Position numbers and translations under genes: made by a program. From Pseudomonadota bacterium (lineage in GTDB: Bacteria > Pseudomonadota > Gammaproteobacteria > Pseudomonadales > Moraxellaceae): DNA of 52,995 nt. Below, piece after piece: positions 24,546 through 34,012 of this stretch; within the stretch, counting starts at the first letter, position 1; each line of letters starts with the position of its first letter. The notes beneath the pieces were generated by a model. That model was not told the origin of the DNA and made no database searches. It saw nothing but the letters and a program-made list of their open reading frames with translations. Location of the stretch: positions 1 through 52,995 of the forward strand of contig JAJZHK010000017.1 of NCBI GenBank assembly GCA_021804565.1, written 5' to 3'.

Positions 24546-25379
24546 TCAGCCCTGCAGCGCTTGTCCCGTGGCCCGCATTTCATCTTTGATGTCTTCATCT
24601 TCGGTCCGCACCGAGCTGAGGCCCAGGCGCTGATAGGCGAGGACACGGTCAACGGCAGGGCCTTGCTCAGGATGAGCCCCATAGAGGCTTTCCAGATGGG
24701 CAACGGTGACCAGGTCAACGTAGTCGGCATGCGCCACCTGCCTGTCCAGCTGGGCGTATTCACCCGGGACTTGCACCAGTTCAGGGGCAAAGTCCCAGCG
24801 TCTCAGGATCAGGCTGCCCAGCCGTGGGTGAAGAACCGACACCAGCTGGTCGATCAGGCCCTCATCGATGAGCTGCTCGTGGTCCTCCGCATAGCTGAGG
24901 ATGGGCAGTGCCCCGACCTGGTAGACCAGTCCGGCGAGCAAGGCTTGATCGGGTTTCAAGGAGGTGTAGTGGCGGCAGAGGACCGAGGCGATACCCGCCA
25001 CTTCAGTGCTGCGACTCCAGATTTCGCGCATGAGCTGATCGATCTTCGGGTGTGAAGCCTGAAACATCTGGCGCATGGCCAAAGAGCTGATGATGTTGGC
25101 AGCGCTTTGTATACCCATGCGGGCAATGGCCTGCACCAGGTCGTCGATCTGGCGCTGTGCGCGCAGCAGCGGGCTGTTGGCCACCTTGATCAGGCGTACC
25201 GTCAGAGCCGGATCATTGCTCACGACATCGGCGAGTTCACGTGCCGAAACATCGGGATTCATGGCCACATCGCGAGCTTTGAGCGCCACTTCCGGCAAGG
25301 TCGGCAGGATCAGCTGATCCTGCTGGATGAGGCTTTCGATTTCTTGAACGATGGCGAGTTGAAGGCTGTCCAAAGACAT
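24546..25379 (-). CDS. HDOD-domain signalling protein
   Basis: 277 residues with an HDOD domain over about 20-215 (ILPTLPEVALKARDVAMNPDVSARELADVVSNDPALTVRLIKVANSP). HDOD proteins lack the catalytic HD metal residues and act as binding modules in stress and motility signalling. No GGDEF or EAL domain is attached. It starts 5 bp after the ygfZ stop and is followed by the response regulator after 54 bp, so ygfZ-HDOD-RR-HK may be one minus-strand unit. Confidence 0.88.
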   Translation of the reverse strand: MSLDSLQLAIVQEIESLIQQDQLILPTLPEVALKARDVAMNPDVSARELADVVSNDPALTVRLIKVANSPLLRAQRQIDDLVQAIARMGIQSAANIISSLAMRQMFQASHPKIDQLMREIWSRSTEVAGIASVLCRHYTSLKPDQALLAGLVYQVGALPILSYAEDHEQLIDEGLIDQLVSVLHPRLGSLILRRWDFAPELVQVPGEYAQLDRQVAHADYVDLVTVAHLESLYGAHPEQGPAVDRVLAYQRLGLSSVRTEDEDIKDEMRATGQALQG

Positions 25380-25384
25380 GTAGC

Positions 25385-26311
25385 CTACCTTGTATGCTGA
25401 TGGTCGAATTGAGTTATAGCATAGGGCAGATCAATTTGCCGGAGCTCATGCGTAGAACTTTGCAATAACAGGCGTCCCTGGCGGGCATCATGGCGGAGGA
25501 CGGCGAGAAGATCGATGGACTTCCCATCCACCAGCGTTTGCAGGATTTCGCCGACAGGCTGCAGCTGCGAGCCCTCGGCAAGAAAAATAGAGGCTCCTAC
25601 CGAACTCTCGCCCTCGGCGATACCTTGCAGACGACAGAGCGACTGCTTGATTTGTCCACGGAACCAGGCGCGTGCCACCACCTCTTGTCCGGTGTAGCAG
25701 CCCTTCTCGAAACTGAGCCCCTCGAGCACCTGCAGGTGCAGCATTTGCGGCAAATAACGGTCTTGCAGTGGCGGACTGATGATGGCGCGCCCCATCTCGA
25801 TGAAAGCGCCGACAAATCTTTCCGCAGGCAGGGAGGGGGAACTCACGGACAGCTCGCGCGGTACGGCCCAGAGCCGGTGACGACCATCGAGCCAGGTGGC
25901 TCGGGCTGGGCCATGGCTTTCAAGCTGATGCAGCGGCTTGCCCGCATCGTGTTCATGGAGACTCAGGCCGACCTGCCAGGAAGCGCTGACATCCTGCAGC
26001 TGGGCACGGCTGAAAGCGATGTAGGGACGCATGCGCTGCAGATACGAGGCGATGCAGGCGCGGGGCATGAGCAAGAGGATGCCGGCTTCGTAGGGCAGCA
26101 AGTGCATGAGCTCCATGACCCGGCCTTTCAGTGACAAGGTGGCGTAAGGCAGGCTATGCCCGGCTTGCAGACGGCCCAGGTCAGCCGTTCCCTGGCCTTG
26201 CAGAAACTTTTCGGCATCCTCGCCTTGCAGCGACACGACACCCCAGTCAGGGGCCTGGACCCAGGTGCGGCCGACATCGATATCCTGGGCCTCGGTGATG
26301 ATCTCGTTCAT
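25385..26311 (-). CDS. ygfZ: Folate-binding Fe-S cluster protein YgfZ
   Basis: 308 residues from the ATG at 26311; a TTG at 26317 is in frame but not needed. YgfZ is a GcvT-like tetrahydrofolate-binding protein that supports assembly or repair of certain Fe-S enzymes. The diagnostic motif KGCYTGQEVVAR (with the conserved Cys) is present, as is the N-terminal Fe-S-protein pattern VSLQGEDAEKFLQGQGTADL. It is divergent from sdhE, as in pseudomonads. Confidence 0.93.
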   Translation of the reverse strand: MNEIITEAQDIDVGRTWVQAPDWGVVSLQGEDAEKFLQGQGTADLGRLQAGHSLPYATLSLKGRVMELMHLLPYEAGILLLMPRACIASYLQRMRPYIAFSRAQLQDVSASWQVGLSLHEHDAGKPLHQLESHGPARATWLDGRHRLWAVPRELSVSSPSLPAERFVGAFIEMGRAIISPPLQDRYLPQMLHLQVLEGLSFEKGCYTGQEVVARAWFRGQIKQSLCRLQGIAEGESSVGASIFLAEGSQLQPVGEILQTLVDGKSIDLLAVLRHDARQGRLLLQSSTHELRQIDLPYAITQFDHQHTR

Positions 26312-26389
26312 CTTCAATCTCGATGGTCAATGCTCAGGCTATGATAAGCTGGGCGCGTTTAAATTCCAGTATGGGCAGTCGAGGCCAGC

Positions 26390-26653
26390 ATGATGCACGT
26401 TGATGAAAAAAAGCCTATCGATGGTCGTTTGCGCTGGCGCTGCCGGCGTGGCCTCAAAGAGCTGGATGTGCTCATCCTGCCTTTTCTTGAGCAATCTTAC
26501 AGCAACTTGAGCGCCTCTTTGCAGGACGACTTTGTCCGCCTCATGGCCGAGGAAGACGTCGATCTGCTCGATTGGCTGGTGAACGGCATTCCTGTCCCCA
26601 CGTCCTACCGGGCGATCGTCGACGCCATCCTCGGTCGACCCCTGTCTCTTTAA
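26390..26653 (+). CDS. sdhE: Succinate dehydrogenase FAD assembly factor SdhE
   Basis: 87 residues, the usual size. The RGxxE motif needed for covalent flavinylation of SdhA is present (RRGLKELD), as are the family end motifs EEDVDLLDWLVNG and P-x-Y region. A methionine pair at 26390/26393 leaves the exact start open. Single-gene plus-strand unit between ygfZ and nadB. The stop TAA lies within TTAA (26650-26653), which is also the stop of nadB on the other strand. Confidence 0.93.
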   Translation: MMHVDEKKPIDGRLRWRCRRGLKELDVLILPFLEQSYSNLSASLQDDFVRLMAEEDVDLLDWLVNGIPVPTSYRAIVDAILGRPLSL

Positions 26654-28251
26654 AAGCCGTAAGCGTTAGGGTTGAGCAGGGTATCGCGAGCTTCATTGGC
26701 GGTGTTCGGATAATCGAGACTGTAGTGCAGGCCGCGTGACTCGTGCCTGGCCATGGCGCTACGTATGATCAGCTCGCTGACCAGAACCAGGTTGCGCAGT
26801 TCGATGAGGTCGTTGCTGATACGGTAATTGCTGTAGTACTCATGGATCTCACGACGTAGCAACTGCACCCGGTTGAGGGCACGCTGCAGGCGTTTGTTGG
26901 TGCGCACGATGCCGACGTAGTCCCACATGAAGCGCCGTAGCTCATCCCAGTTGTGCGCGATCACCACGTCTTCGTCAGGGTCACGTACCTGGCTGCCGTC
27001 CCAGATCGGCAGGTCGCCCAACTTGGGCAGGTCCTGGGCTTGCTGATGGATGCTGGTCGCCGCCGCACTGGCAAAGACGATGCACTCCAGCAGCGAGTTG
27101 CTGGCCATGCGATTGGCGCCATGCAGACCGGTACTGGCGGTTTCGCCGATGGCAAAAAGTCCGGGTATGTCGGTTTGCGCCTGCAGGCTGGTGACCACAC
27201 CGCCACAGGTGTAGTGCGCTGCCGGTACCACCGGGATGGGGTCGGTGGTGATGTCGATGCCGAACTCGAGCAGGCGTTCGTAGAGCGTCGGAAAGTGTCC
27301 GCGGACAAATTCAGCGGGTCGATGCGAGATGTCGAGAAGGACGTGCGCGATCCCCAGCCGTTTCATTTCAAAGTCGATGGCGCGTGCGACGATGTCACGC
27401 GGCGCCAATTCGCAGCGTGGATCAAAGCGTTGCATGAAACGGTCACCGTTGGGCAGCTTGAGGATGGCGCCTTCACCGCGCATGGCTTCGGTGATCAGGA
27501 AGGACTTGGCCTCGGGGTGATAGAGGCAGGTGGGATGAAATTGGTTGAACTCGAGGTTGCTGACCCGGCATCCTGCGCGCCAAGCCATGGCCACACCATC
27601 GCCGGTGGCGATGTCAGGATTGGTGGTGTAGAGGTAGGCCTTGCTGGCACCGCCACAGCAGAGGGCGACGAAGGGTGCGCCGTAGGTGTCGATATCGCCG
27701 CTGTCTTTGTCGAGCACATAGACGCCGAGCACATGGTCGGGACCCGCCTGCCCGAGGCGGCGCCTGGTGATCAGGTCGATGGCGACTTTGTTCTCCAGAA
27801 GATCGACGTGCCCGAGTTTTTGTACCTGCTGGATGAGGCTGCTGGAGATGGCCAGTCCGGTGGCATCGGCGACATGAAGGATGCGTCGGTGACTGTGGCC
27901 ACCTTCACGGGTCAGATGGGGTTCGCTGGAGTCATCCTCGGTGGTGAAACGCACGCCTTGCTGCATCAGCCAGTTGACCGATTCGGGGCCATGCTCGACG
28001 GTCATCTCGACGGCATCACGATGGCAAAGGCCGGCCCCGGCGATGAGCGTGTCCTCGACGTGCGAGGCGTAGGAGTCGGTGTCATCCAGCACCGCCGCGA
28101 CACCGCCCTGGGCGTAATAGGTGCTGGCCTCGGTCAGCTGCGATTTACTCAGCACCGCAACTTTCAGCTGCGGACTCAGGCGCAGGGCCAAGGTCAATCC
28201 GGCAGCACCACTGCCGATGATGATGACGTCGTAATTGAGAGTTTTGCCCAT
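26650..28251 (-). CDS. nadB: L-aspartate oxidase
   Basis: 533 residues from the ATG at 28251 (MGKTLNYDVIIIGSGAAGL), close to E. coli NadB (540). First step of de novo NAD synthesis: L-aspartate to iminoaspartate with FAD. Visible: Rossmann GSGAAGL, TYYAQGGVAAV, EFNQFHPTCLYHP, TEAMRGEGAIL, and ETASTGLHGANRMASNSLLEC. A longer in-frame extension to 28392 does not look like NadB. In Pseudomonas this gene faces algU-mucABCD; here mucD follows directly. Confidence 0.95.
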   Translation of the reverse strand: MGKTLNYDVIIIGSGAAGLTLALRLSPQLKVAVLSKSQLTEASTYYAQGGVAAVLDDTDSYASHVEDTLIAGAGLCHRDAVEMTVEHGPESVNWLMQQGVRFTTEDDSSEPHLTREGGHSHRRILHVADATGLAISSSLIQQVQKLGHVDLLENKVAIDLITRRRLGQAGPDHVLGVYVLDKDSGDIDTYGAPFVALCCGGASKAYLYTTNPDIATGDGVAMAWRAGCRVSNLEFNQFHPTCLYHPEAKSFLITEAMRGEGAILKLPNGDRFMQRFDPRCELAPRDIVARAIDFEMKRLGIAHVLLDISHRPAEFVRGHFPTLYERLLEFGIDITTDPIPVVPAAHYTCGGVVTSLQAQTDIPGLFAIGETASTGLHGANRMASNSLLECIVFASAAATSIHQQAQDLPKLGDLPIWDGSQVRDPDEDVVIAHNWDELRRFMWDYVGIVRTNKRLQRALNRVQLLRREIHEYYSNYRISNDLIELRNLVLVSELIIRSAMARHESRGLHYSLDYPNTANEARDTLLNPNAYGF

Positions 28252-28577
28252 GACCAGATCTCGTATGCAGTGATGGCGGATATGCAGCGAAGAAACGCCG
28301 AGTATACGACCGAGAGCCTGACCGGTGCGAGCTTTGATCCACAGATTCCAGGCTCGCCGTTCCGGCTGAGTACAGCTGTTCACGGGTTGCAAATTATTAC
28401 TTCAAGTTAAGTGTCTGCTACAGGGTTTCCCGCTAAGGTTGGTGTACCATCCTCAGCGTGGTGGTGGCTAAACCCAGATAGCTCGCGGATAAGCAAAAGG
28501 AGGATACGGGCGTTGAGGCCGCATGGTGCGGACAGCTATCCCTCACTGCATCCTAGGCAGCGGCCCGTTGGATACTG
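28252..28577. promoter_or_regulatory. Intergenic region between nadB and mucD
   Basis: 326 bp without a conventional gene. It must hold the divergent promoters of nadB and mucD; I see no strong -35/-10 pair. ACTTCAAGT (around 28400) is a short palindrome. The mucD-proximal part contains a consensus Shine-Dalgarno (28496-28503) and a possible short TTG-started frame. No algU, mucA or mucB remnant is recognisable. Confidence 0.5.
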
Positions 28578-28578
28578 A
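28513..28578 (+). CDS. Possible 21-codon leader peptide coupled to mucD
   Basis: AAAGGAGG (28496-28503) is a near-perfect ribosome binding site but has no ATG at a useful distance. Nine bases further on is TTG (28513), opening 21 codons that end at TGA 28576-28578, whose A is the first base of the mucD ATG. This stop-start overlap is typical of translational coupling, and mucD has no good Shine-Dalgarno of its own. The peptide (LRPHGADSYPSLHPRQRPVGY) matches nothing I know. The Shine-Dalgarno could be chance. Confidence 0.35.
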   Translation: MRPHGADSYPSLHPRQRPVGY

Positions 28579-29945
28579 TGAAACGATTGATCATGGGGTG
28601 GATGCTGGGCCTGATGGCCCTGATGATGGTGGGTGTCCGGGCCGGCGATCTGGTCGATTTTACGCATGTCGCGCAAGCCAGCGAAGCGGCGGTTGTCAAT
28701 ATCACGGCAACCAGCAAGACCATGGTGCAAGCGGGTGATCCGCAAGCTATTTTTCGTCAGTTCTTTGGTGGTGGAATGATGCCGCAGGCGCCGGTGCCGC
28801 AGATCAGCACCTCCTTGGGCTCAGGATTCATCATCTCGGCGGATGGCTATATCCTGACCAACAACCATGTGGTGCATGGCGCCAGCAAGGTGGTGGTCAA
28901 ACTCTCCGATCGACGTGAGTATCAGGCCAAGGTGATCGGTAGCGACCAGCGTGCCGACATCGCCCTGCTCAAGATCGATGCCAAGAGTTTGCCGGTGGTC
29001 AGGATCGGTAACCCCGACCAGCTCGAAGTCGGGCAGTGGGTGCTCGCCATCGGCTCACCGTTCGGTTTCGACTATACCGTGACGCACGGTATCATCTCGG
29101 CCACCAGCCGGGCGCTGCCCAATGAGGCCTATGTGCCTTTTATCCAGACCGATGTGCCCATCAATCCGGGCAACTCGGGTGGTCCGCTCATCAATATGCA
29201 AGGCCAGGTGGTGGGGATCAACTCCCAGATTTATAGCCGATCGGGGGGCTTCATGGGCCTGTCCTTTGCCATTCCCATCGACGTCGCCATGGATGTGGTC
29301 AAGCAGCTCAAGAAAGATGGCAAGGTGCGTCGTGGTTATCTCGGCGTCGAAATTCAGGATGTGACGCGTGACCTGGCTGCGGTCTATGGTCTGGCCAAGC
29401 CGGCGGGTGCCCTGGTGGCGCATGTGATTCCCGACAGCCCGGCCGCCCATGCCGGCTTGAAAGAGGGTGACGTGATCGTGGCTCTCAACGGCCACGGCAT
29501 CGACCGTTCTTCCGAGCTGCCGCAGTGGGTCGGGCGTTTGCCGGTCAACTCGACGCAGACCTTGACGGTGCAGCGCGCCGGCAAAGCGATCAGCGTGCCG
29601 GTCAAGATAGGCCTGTTGCCGGCGGTGGGCGACGATGTCGGCAGCGGTGGTGACAATGACACCAAGCAAGGCCAGCATCTCGGACTGCAGCTGCGCGACC
29701 TGTCGCCGGAAGAGAAACAGGCGGTCGGGGTGTCGGGTGTGGTGGTGACGCAGGTGGTCGACGGTCCAGCCGCCGATGCCGGGGTTCATGTCGGCGATGT
29801 GATCGTGCGTATCGATCATCGCGACATCACCGATGTGCAGTCCTACACCCAGGTCGTGCAGTCTCTGCCGCGCAACAAACCGGTCGAACTGGTGGTCAAT
29901 CGTCAGGGCAACAACATGATCCTGGCGATTACCCTGGCGCCCTGA
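28578..29945 (+). CDS. mucD: Periplasmic serine protease of the Deg/HtrA family (MucD-like)
   Basis: 455 residues. Signal peptide 1-22 (cleavage after VRA), then the trypsin-like domain with triad His97 (TNNHVVHG), Asp127 (RADIALL) and Ser200 (NPGNSGGPL), and two PDZ domains (about 255-345 and 365-450). Envelope protein quality control. The Q-rich loop region is short, as in DegQ/MucD. Gene order before lepA matches Pseudomonas mucD, but the algU-mucAB genes that precede mucD there are absent here. Confidence 0.93.
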   Translation: MKRLIMGWMLGLMALMMVGVRAGDLVDFTHVAQASEAAVVNITATSKTMVQAGDPQAIFRQFFGGGMMPQAPVPQISTSLGSGFIISADGYILTNNHVVHGASKVVVKLSDRREYQAKVIGSDQRADIALLKIDAKSLPVVRIGNPDQLEVGQWVLAIGSPFGFDYTVTHGIISATSRALPNEAYVPFIQTDVPINPGNSGGPLINMQGQVVGINSQIYSRSGGFMGLSFAIPIDVAMDVVKQLKKDGKVRRGYLGVEIQDVTRDLAAVYGLAKPAGALVAHVIPDSPAAHAGLKEGDVIVALNGHGIDRSSELPQWVGRLPVNSTQTLTVQRAGKAISVPVKIGLLPAVGDDVGSGGDNDTKQGQHLGLQLRDLSPEEKQAVGVSGVVVTQVVDGPAADAGVHVGDVIVRIDHRDITDVQSYTQVVQSLPRNKPVELVVNRQGNNMILAITLAP

Positions 29946-29957
29946 GTTTTAAGATGC

Positions 29958-29980
29958 AAGGCACCCTTTAAGGGTGCCTT
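29958..29980. terminator. Hairpin between mucD and lepA
   Basis: AAGGCACCC / GGGTGCCTT, a perfect 9-bp stem with a 5-base loop, starts 12 bp after the mucD stop. No T run follows on either strand, so it is at best a weak intrinsic terminator or an mRNA 3'-end stabiliser. It lies close upstream of a possible lepA -10 (TAGAAT, 29998-30003). Confidence 0.45.
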
Positions 29981-30032
29981 CGCTGCCATAAATCAGGTAG
30001 AATGACGTCCTTTTGCCGGACAGGTTCGTTTC

Positions 30033-31835
30033 GTGGCCGATATCACTCGTATCCGCAATTTTTCTATCATCGCCCATATCGATCATGGCAAGTCCACCTT
30101 GGCTGACCGCTTCATCCAGTTGTGCGGAGGACTTGAGGCGCGTGAAATGCAGGCCCAGGTGCTCGATTCCATGGATCTCGAGCGCGAGCGTGGTATCACC
30201 ATCAAGGCCCACTCGGTGACCTTGCACTATCGCAGCCGTGTCGACGGCGAGCTTTACCAGCTCAATTTCATCGACACCCCGGGCCATGTGGATTTCTCCT
30301 ACGAGGTGTCGCGCTCACTCGCCGCTTGTGAAGGGGCTTTGTTGGTCGTCGACGCCGCCCAGGGGGTTGAAGCCCAGTCGGTCGCCAATTGCTACACCGC
30401 CCTCGATCAGGGGCTGACGGTGATGCCGGTGCTCAACAAGATCGATCTGCCGCAGGCCGATCCGGTGCGTGTGGCGCAGGAGATTGAGGACATCATAGGG
30501 ATCGAGGCGACCGATGCCGTTCAGGTCAGCGCCAAGACCGGTTTGGGGGTCGAGGACCTGCTCGACCGCCTGGTGCAGACCATTCCGGCGCCGCAGGGCG
30601 AGCGTGAGTCGCCTTTGCAGGCGCTGATCATCGATTCATGGTTTGACAACTATCTGGGTGTCGTCTCCCTGGTCAGGGTACAGCACGGGCGTGTACGTAA
30701 AGGCGACAAAATCCTGGTCAAAAGCACCGGAGCGACGCATTTGGTGACCAGTGTCGGCGTGTTTACGCCCAAGCCTACCGACACCGGTGAATTGGCCGCC
30801 GGTGAAGTGGGCTTTGTGCTCGCGGGTATCAAGGATATTTTTGGTGCCCCGGTCGGAGACACCCTGGTGCTCGCTGCGCATGCCGATGTCGACGCCTTGC
30901 CAGGCTTCAAAAAGGTCAAGCCGCAAGTCTACGCCGGTCTTTTTCCCATGAGTTCGGACGACTACGAGCCATTTCGTGAGGCACTGGCCAAGTTGACCCT
31001 CAATGACTCGGCCCTGTTTTATGAGCCGGAGTCCTCCGACGCCTTGGGCTTTGGTTTTCGTTGTGGCTTCCTCGGCATGTTGCATATGGAGATCGTGCAA
31101 GAGCGCCTGGAGCGTGAGTACCATCTCGATCTGCTGACCACAGCGCCGACGGTGATCTATGAGGTGCTGACCCGCAAGGGGGAAATGGTCTACGTCGACA
31201 ATCCCTCCAAGCTGCCAGACATCGGCAGCATCGAAGAGTTTCGAGAGCCACTGGCGAGCTGCCATATCCTGGTGCCACCGGAGTACCTGGGCGATGTCAT
31301 CAAGCTCTGCCAGGACCGTCGTGGGGTCCAGAAAAATATGATGTTCCACGGCAAGCAGGTGGCGCTCAGCTACGAAATTCCGATGGCCGAGGTGGTGCTC
31401 GACTTCTTTGACCGGCTGAAGTCGGTGTCGCGCGGCTACGCTTCTTTGGATTATGGCTTTGAGCGCTTTGATGCGACCCGTCTGGTGCGCGTCGATATCC
31501 TCATCAATGGCGATCGCGTCGATGCCCTGTCGGTGATCTGCCATGCTGATCAGGCCCGCCATCGCGGTCTGGCCTTGACCGAGAAGATGAAAGAATTGAT
31601 CCCGCGGCAGATGTTCGACGTCGCCATCCAGGCCGCTATTGGCAATCAGGTCATCGCCCGCCAGACCGTCAAAGCCTTGCGCAAGGACGTGCTTGCCAAG
31701 TGTTACGGCGGTGATGTCAGTCGCAAGCGCAAATTGCTGGAAAAGCAAAAGGAGGGTAAAAAGCGCATGAAGCAATTGGGCCGTGTGGAGATTCCCCAGG
31801 ATGCCTTTTTGGCCATACTCAAAGTGGATAAATAA
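30033..31835 (+). CDS. lepA: Elongation factor 4 (LepA)
   Basis: 600 residues with a GTG start ([26 protein letters not shown]). Ribosome-associated GTPase. Visible: G1 [10 protein letters not shown]3 DTPGHVD, G4 NKID, the EF-G-like domains, and the LepA-specific C-terminal domain ([30 protein letters not shown] ... [22 protein letters not shown]). Followed after 3 bp by lepB; the two are usually co-transcribed. Confidence 0.97.
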   Translation: MADITRIRNFSIIAHIDHGKSTLADRFIQLCGGLEAREMQAQVLDSMDLERERGITIKAHSVTLHYRSRVDGELYQLNFIDTPGHVDFSYEVSRSLAACEGALLVVDAAQGVEAQSVANCYTALDQGLTVMPVLNKIDLPQADPVRVAQEIEDIIGIEATDAVQVSAKTGLGVEDLLDRLVQTIPAPQGERESPLQALIIDSWFDNYLGVVSLVRVQHGRVRKGDKILVKSTGATHLVTSVGVFTPKPTDTGELAAGEVGFVLAGIKDIFGAPVGDTLVLAAHADVDALPGFKKVKPQVYAGLFPMSSDDYEPFREALAKLTLNDSALFYEPESSDALGFGFRCGFLGMLHMEIVQERLEREYHLDLLTTAPTVIYEVLTRKGEMVYVDNPSKLPDIGSIEEFREPLASCHILVPPEYLGDVIKLCQDRRGVQKNMMFHGKQVALSYEIPMAEVVLDFFDRLKSVSRGYASLDYGFERFDATRLVRVDILINGDRVDALSVICHADQARHRGLALTEKMKELIPRQMFDVAIQAAIGNQVIARQTVKALRKDVLAKCYGGDVSRKRKLLEKQKEGKKRMKQLGRVEIPQDAFLAILKVDK

Positions 31836-31838
31836 GCT

Positions 31839-32948
31839 ATGCAATCACCGCTGCTGATGGCGTTGGTCAGCTTGATGATGCTGATCTTTACCCTGGCCAC
31901 CCTGCTCTGGGCCTGTGACACCTTTGCCCTGGCGCCGCGCCGCTTGACGGCCTTGCAGCGCCGGCTGGCCAGTGGTCCTTGCTCCTTACTCGATCTGCGT
32001 GAGGCTTTGCGTCTGCCCACCTGGGTGGTGGCGATGCGCAAGGCCAGCACCTACAGTCTGACCGTGGCGATTTTGCTGGTTTTCTTCACCCATCTAGATG
32101 TCGACTTCGCCACCTTTTTGGTCATCGCCACCTTGTTGTCGGGACTGTTCTGGGGTGTCGATGTGCTGTTCTTGCAGCGTCGCCGGCGAGCTCTGCTGGC
32201 GGCCGTCCCTGAGGCCATGCATCTGCCTTCGGATTTGCGCCAGGAGATTCTCGCGGAACCGGCCCTGGTGGAGTACGGCCACTCCTTTTTTCCGGTGCTG
32301 GTGGTCGTTTTTGTCTTGCGCTCATTTTTGGCGGAACCGTTCACGATACCGTCCGGGTCGATGTTGCCGACCCTGCAGATCGGCGATTACATCATCGTCA
32401 ACAAGTATGCCTATGGCTTGCGCAACCCCATCACCGGCAGTTTGTGGTGGTCGATCGGTCAGCCGCAGCGTGGCGACATCATGGTGTTCCGCTATCCTGA
32501 AAATCCGCATATCGATTTCATCAAACGTGTCGTCGGCTTGCCCGGCGACCATATCGTCTTCGATGAGGGCCATCTCTACATCAATGGACAGCTGCAGGCG
32601 CAGCGTTTGCTGGTGCAAACGCCGGATATCGATCCCTGGCAGCAGTACTTTGATGAAGACCTCGGCGGGGTTCACCATATCGTGCGGGTCGAGGTTGGCC
32701 GCTATATCGCGGGCCATCATTGGGAGGTCAAGGTTCCAGCCGGCCACTACTTCATGATGGGCGACAACCGTGACAATTCCCGCGACAGCCGTTTTTGGGG
32801 CTTTTTGCCTGACCAGAATATCGTCGGTAAGGCGGTGCTGATCTGGATGCACAAAGACCCCGGTCTGCATTTGCCGACCTTATCGCGCGATGCTATGTTG
32901 AACAGTAAGCAAATCTTGGAGAAAGAGGATGTCGTCGTCGCGCCCTAG
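31839..32948 (+). CDS. lepB: Signal peptidase I with extended N-terminus
   Basis: 369 residues, longer than the 324 of E. coli. Catalytic Ser174 (IPSGSMLPTL) and Lys229 (DFIKRVVGLPGD) form the Ser-Lys dyad; box E is GDNRDNSRDSRFWGFLP. The N-terminal 166 residues hold a membrane segment at 5-27, a pair at about 70-112 and the anchor at 150-166, separated by basic loops. That is more membrane topology than the two-segment E. coli enzyme. Cleaves signal peptides of exported proteins. Its end overlaps the DUF4845 gene by 20 bp. Confidence 0.95.
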   Translation: MQSPLLMALVSLMMLIFTLATLLWACDTFALAPRRLTALQRRLASGPCSLLDLREALRLPTWVVAMRKASTYSLTVAILLVFFTHLDVDFATFLVIATLLSGLFWGVDVLFLQRRRRALLAAVPEAMHLPSDLRQEILAEPALVEYGHSFFPVLVVVFVLRSFLAEPFTIPSGSMLPTLQIGDYIIVNKYAYGLRNPITGSLWWSIGQPQRGDIMVFRYPENPHIDFIKRVVGLPGDHIVFDEGHLYINGQLQAQRLLVQTPDIDPWQQYFDEDLGGVHHIVRVEVGRYIAGHHWEVKVPAGHYFMMGDNRDNSRDSRFWGFLPDQNIVGKAVLIWMHKDPGLHLPTLSRDAMLNSKQILEKEDVVVAP

Positions 32949-33327
32949 CCGGATCCAGCGTCAGCTTGGTGCATCAGCATCGGGGATGCTGATGCTGCTC
33001 ATCATCCTCATCCTGTTGCTCAAGGTGGTCGTCGCCCTGTTGCCGACCTACTACGACCACTACATGGCCGAGAAGATCGCCAAACAGCTGCTGATCGATG
33101 TGCAAAGCCAGGACATCAGCGCTGAGAAGCTCTGCTCTAGCCTGGGAACCCGCTTCGATATTAACCACGTCACGGCGCCCCTGGATCATTTTCAGTGCAG
33201 TCGTGACGACAGTGGCTACGCCATCAATGAGGACTATGAGGTGCGCAAGAACTTCATGGGCAATCTGGATGTGGTCATGCACTTCAGCCATCGTCTAGAG
33301 AACCACGCCGGTGCAGCCAGCCACTGA
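32929..33327 (+). CDS. DUF4845 membrane protein
   Basis: 132 residues with one N-terminal membrane segment (SGMLMLLIILILLLKVVVALLPTYY, about 18-42) and a small periplasmic domain. This family is characteristically located between lepB and rnc in Pseudomonas and relatives. Function unknown. Overlaps lepB at the 5' end and rnc at the 3' end (17 bp), so it is translationally embedded in the operon. Confidence 0.85.
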   Translation: MSSSRPSRIQRQLGASASGMLMLLIILILLLKVVVALLPTYYDHYMAEKIAKQLLIDVQSQDISAEKLCSSLGTRFDINHVTAPLDHFQCSRDDSGYAINEDYEVRKNFMGNLDVVMHFSHRLENHAGAASH

Positions 33328-34012
33328 AGACCGGGTACGCCTGCAGCACCGCTTGGGTTATGTTTTCCAGCAGCAGTCTTGGCTGGACATGGCCCTGACG
33401 CATCGCAGTCTGCATGGCCAGCGTAACAATGAGCGGCTTGAGTTTTTAGGCGATTCCATCGTCAATTTTCTCGTCGCCGAGGCTTTGTTCGAGCAGTTGC
33501 CGCAGGCGCGTGAGGGCGACCTCACCCGTCTGCGTGCCAGCCTCGTGAAGGAGCCGACCCTGGCCGAACTGGCGCGTGAGCTCGATCTGGGTTCGGTGCT
33601 CATGCTTGGGGCAGGGGAGTTGCGTAGCGGCGGTTATCGACGTGACTCCATCCTTGCCGATGCCCTCGAGGCCATGCTGGCGGCCATCTACCTCGACAGC
33701 CAAGATATGGCGGTGTGCATGCGCTGTCTGCGTCAGTGGTATGGTGATAGACTGACTCGTGTGCCGCCAGCATCCCTGCAAAAAGACGCCAAGACGCGTT
33801 TGCAAGAATGGCTGCAGGGACGCCATCTGGCCTTGCCGGTCTATACCGTGGTGACGGTGTATGGGCAGGCGCATGAGCAGGAATTTGAGGTGCAGTGTCG
33901 CACCGAGGAACCGGCTTGCATCAGCACCGGGCGCGGCAGCAGTCGGCGTATCGCCGAGCAGCAGGCTGCAGAAGCCCTTTATCAACGATTACAGGCAGGT
34001 CAGGATGAGTGA
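33311..34012 (+). CDS. rnc: Ribonuclease III
   Basis: 233 residues with a GTG start (33311) inside the DUF4845 gene. Processes rRNA precursors and structured mRNAs. The signature [15 protein letters not shown] with catalytic Glu/Asp, the second acidic site ([14 protein letters not shown]), and a C-terminal dsRNA-binding domain ([22 protein letters not shown]...[16 protein letters not shown]) are present. Overlaps era by 8 bp. Confidence 0.96.
   Translation: MQPATEDRVRLQHRLGYVFQQQSWLDMALTHRSLHGQRNNERLEFLGDSIVNFLVAEALFEQLPQAREGDLTRLRASLVKEPTLAELARELDLGSVLMLGAGELRSGGYRRDSILADALEAMLAAIYLDSQDMAVCMRCLRQWYGDRLTRVPPASLQKDAKTRLQEWLQGRHLALPVYTVVTVYGQAHEQEFEVQCRTEEPACISTGRGSSRRIAEQQAAEALYQRLQAGQDE

Noticed and set aside
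26953-28410. Long open frame (about 485 codons) on the plus strand opposite nadB
   Set aside because: It is the antisense of a clear nadB. Its product has no domain character, and such frames are common opposite GC-rich genes with biased third positions.
30636-31844. 402-codon frame antisense to lepA
   Set aside because: Mirror of the lepA codon pattern; low-complexity product rich in His and Gln.
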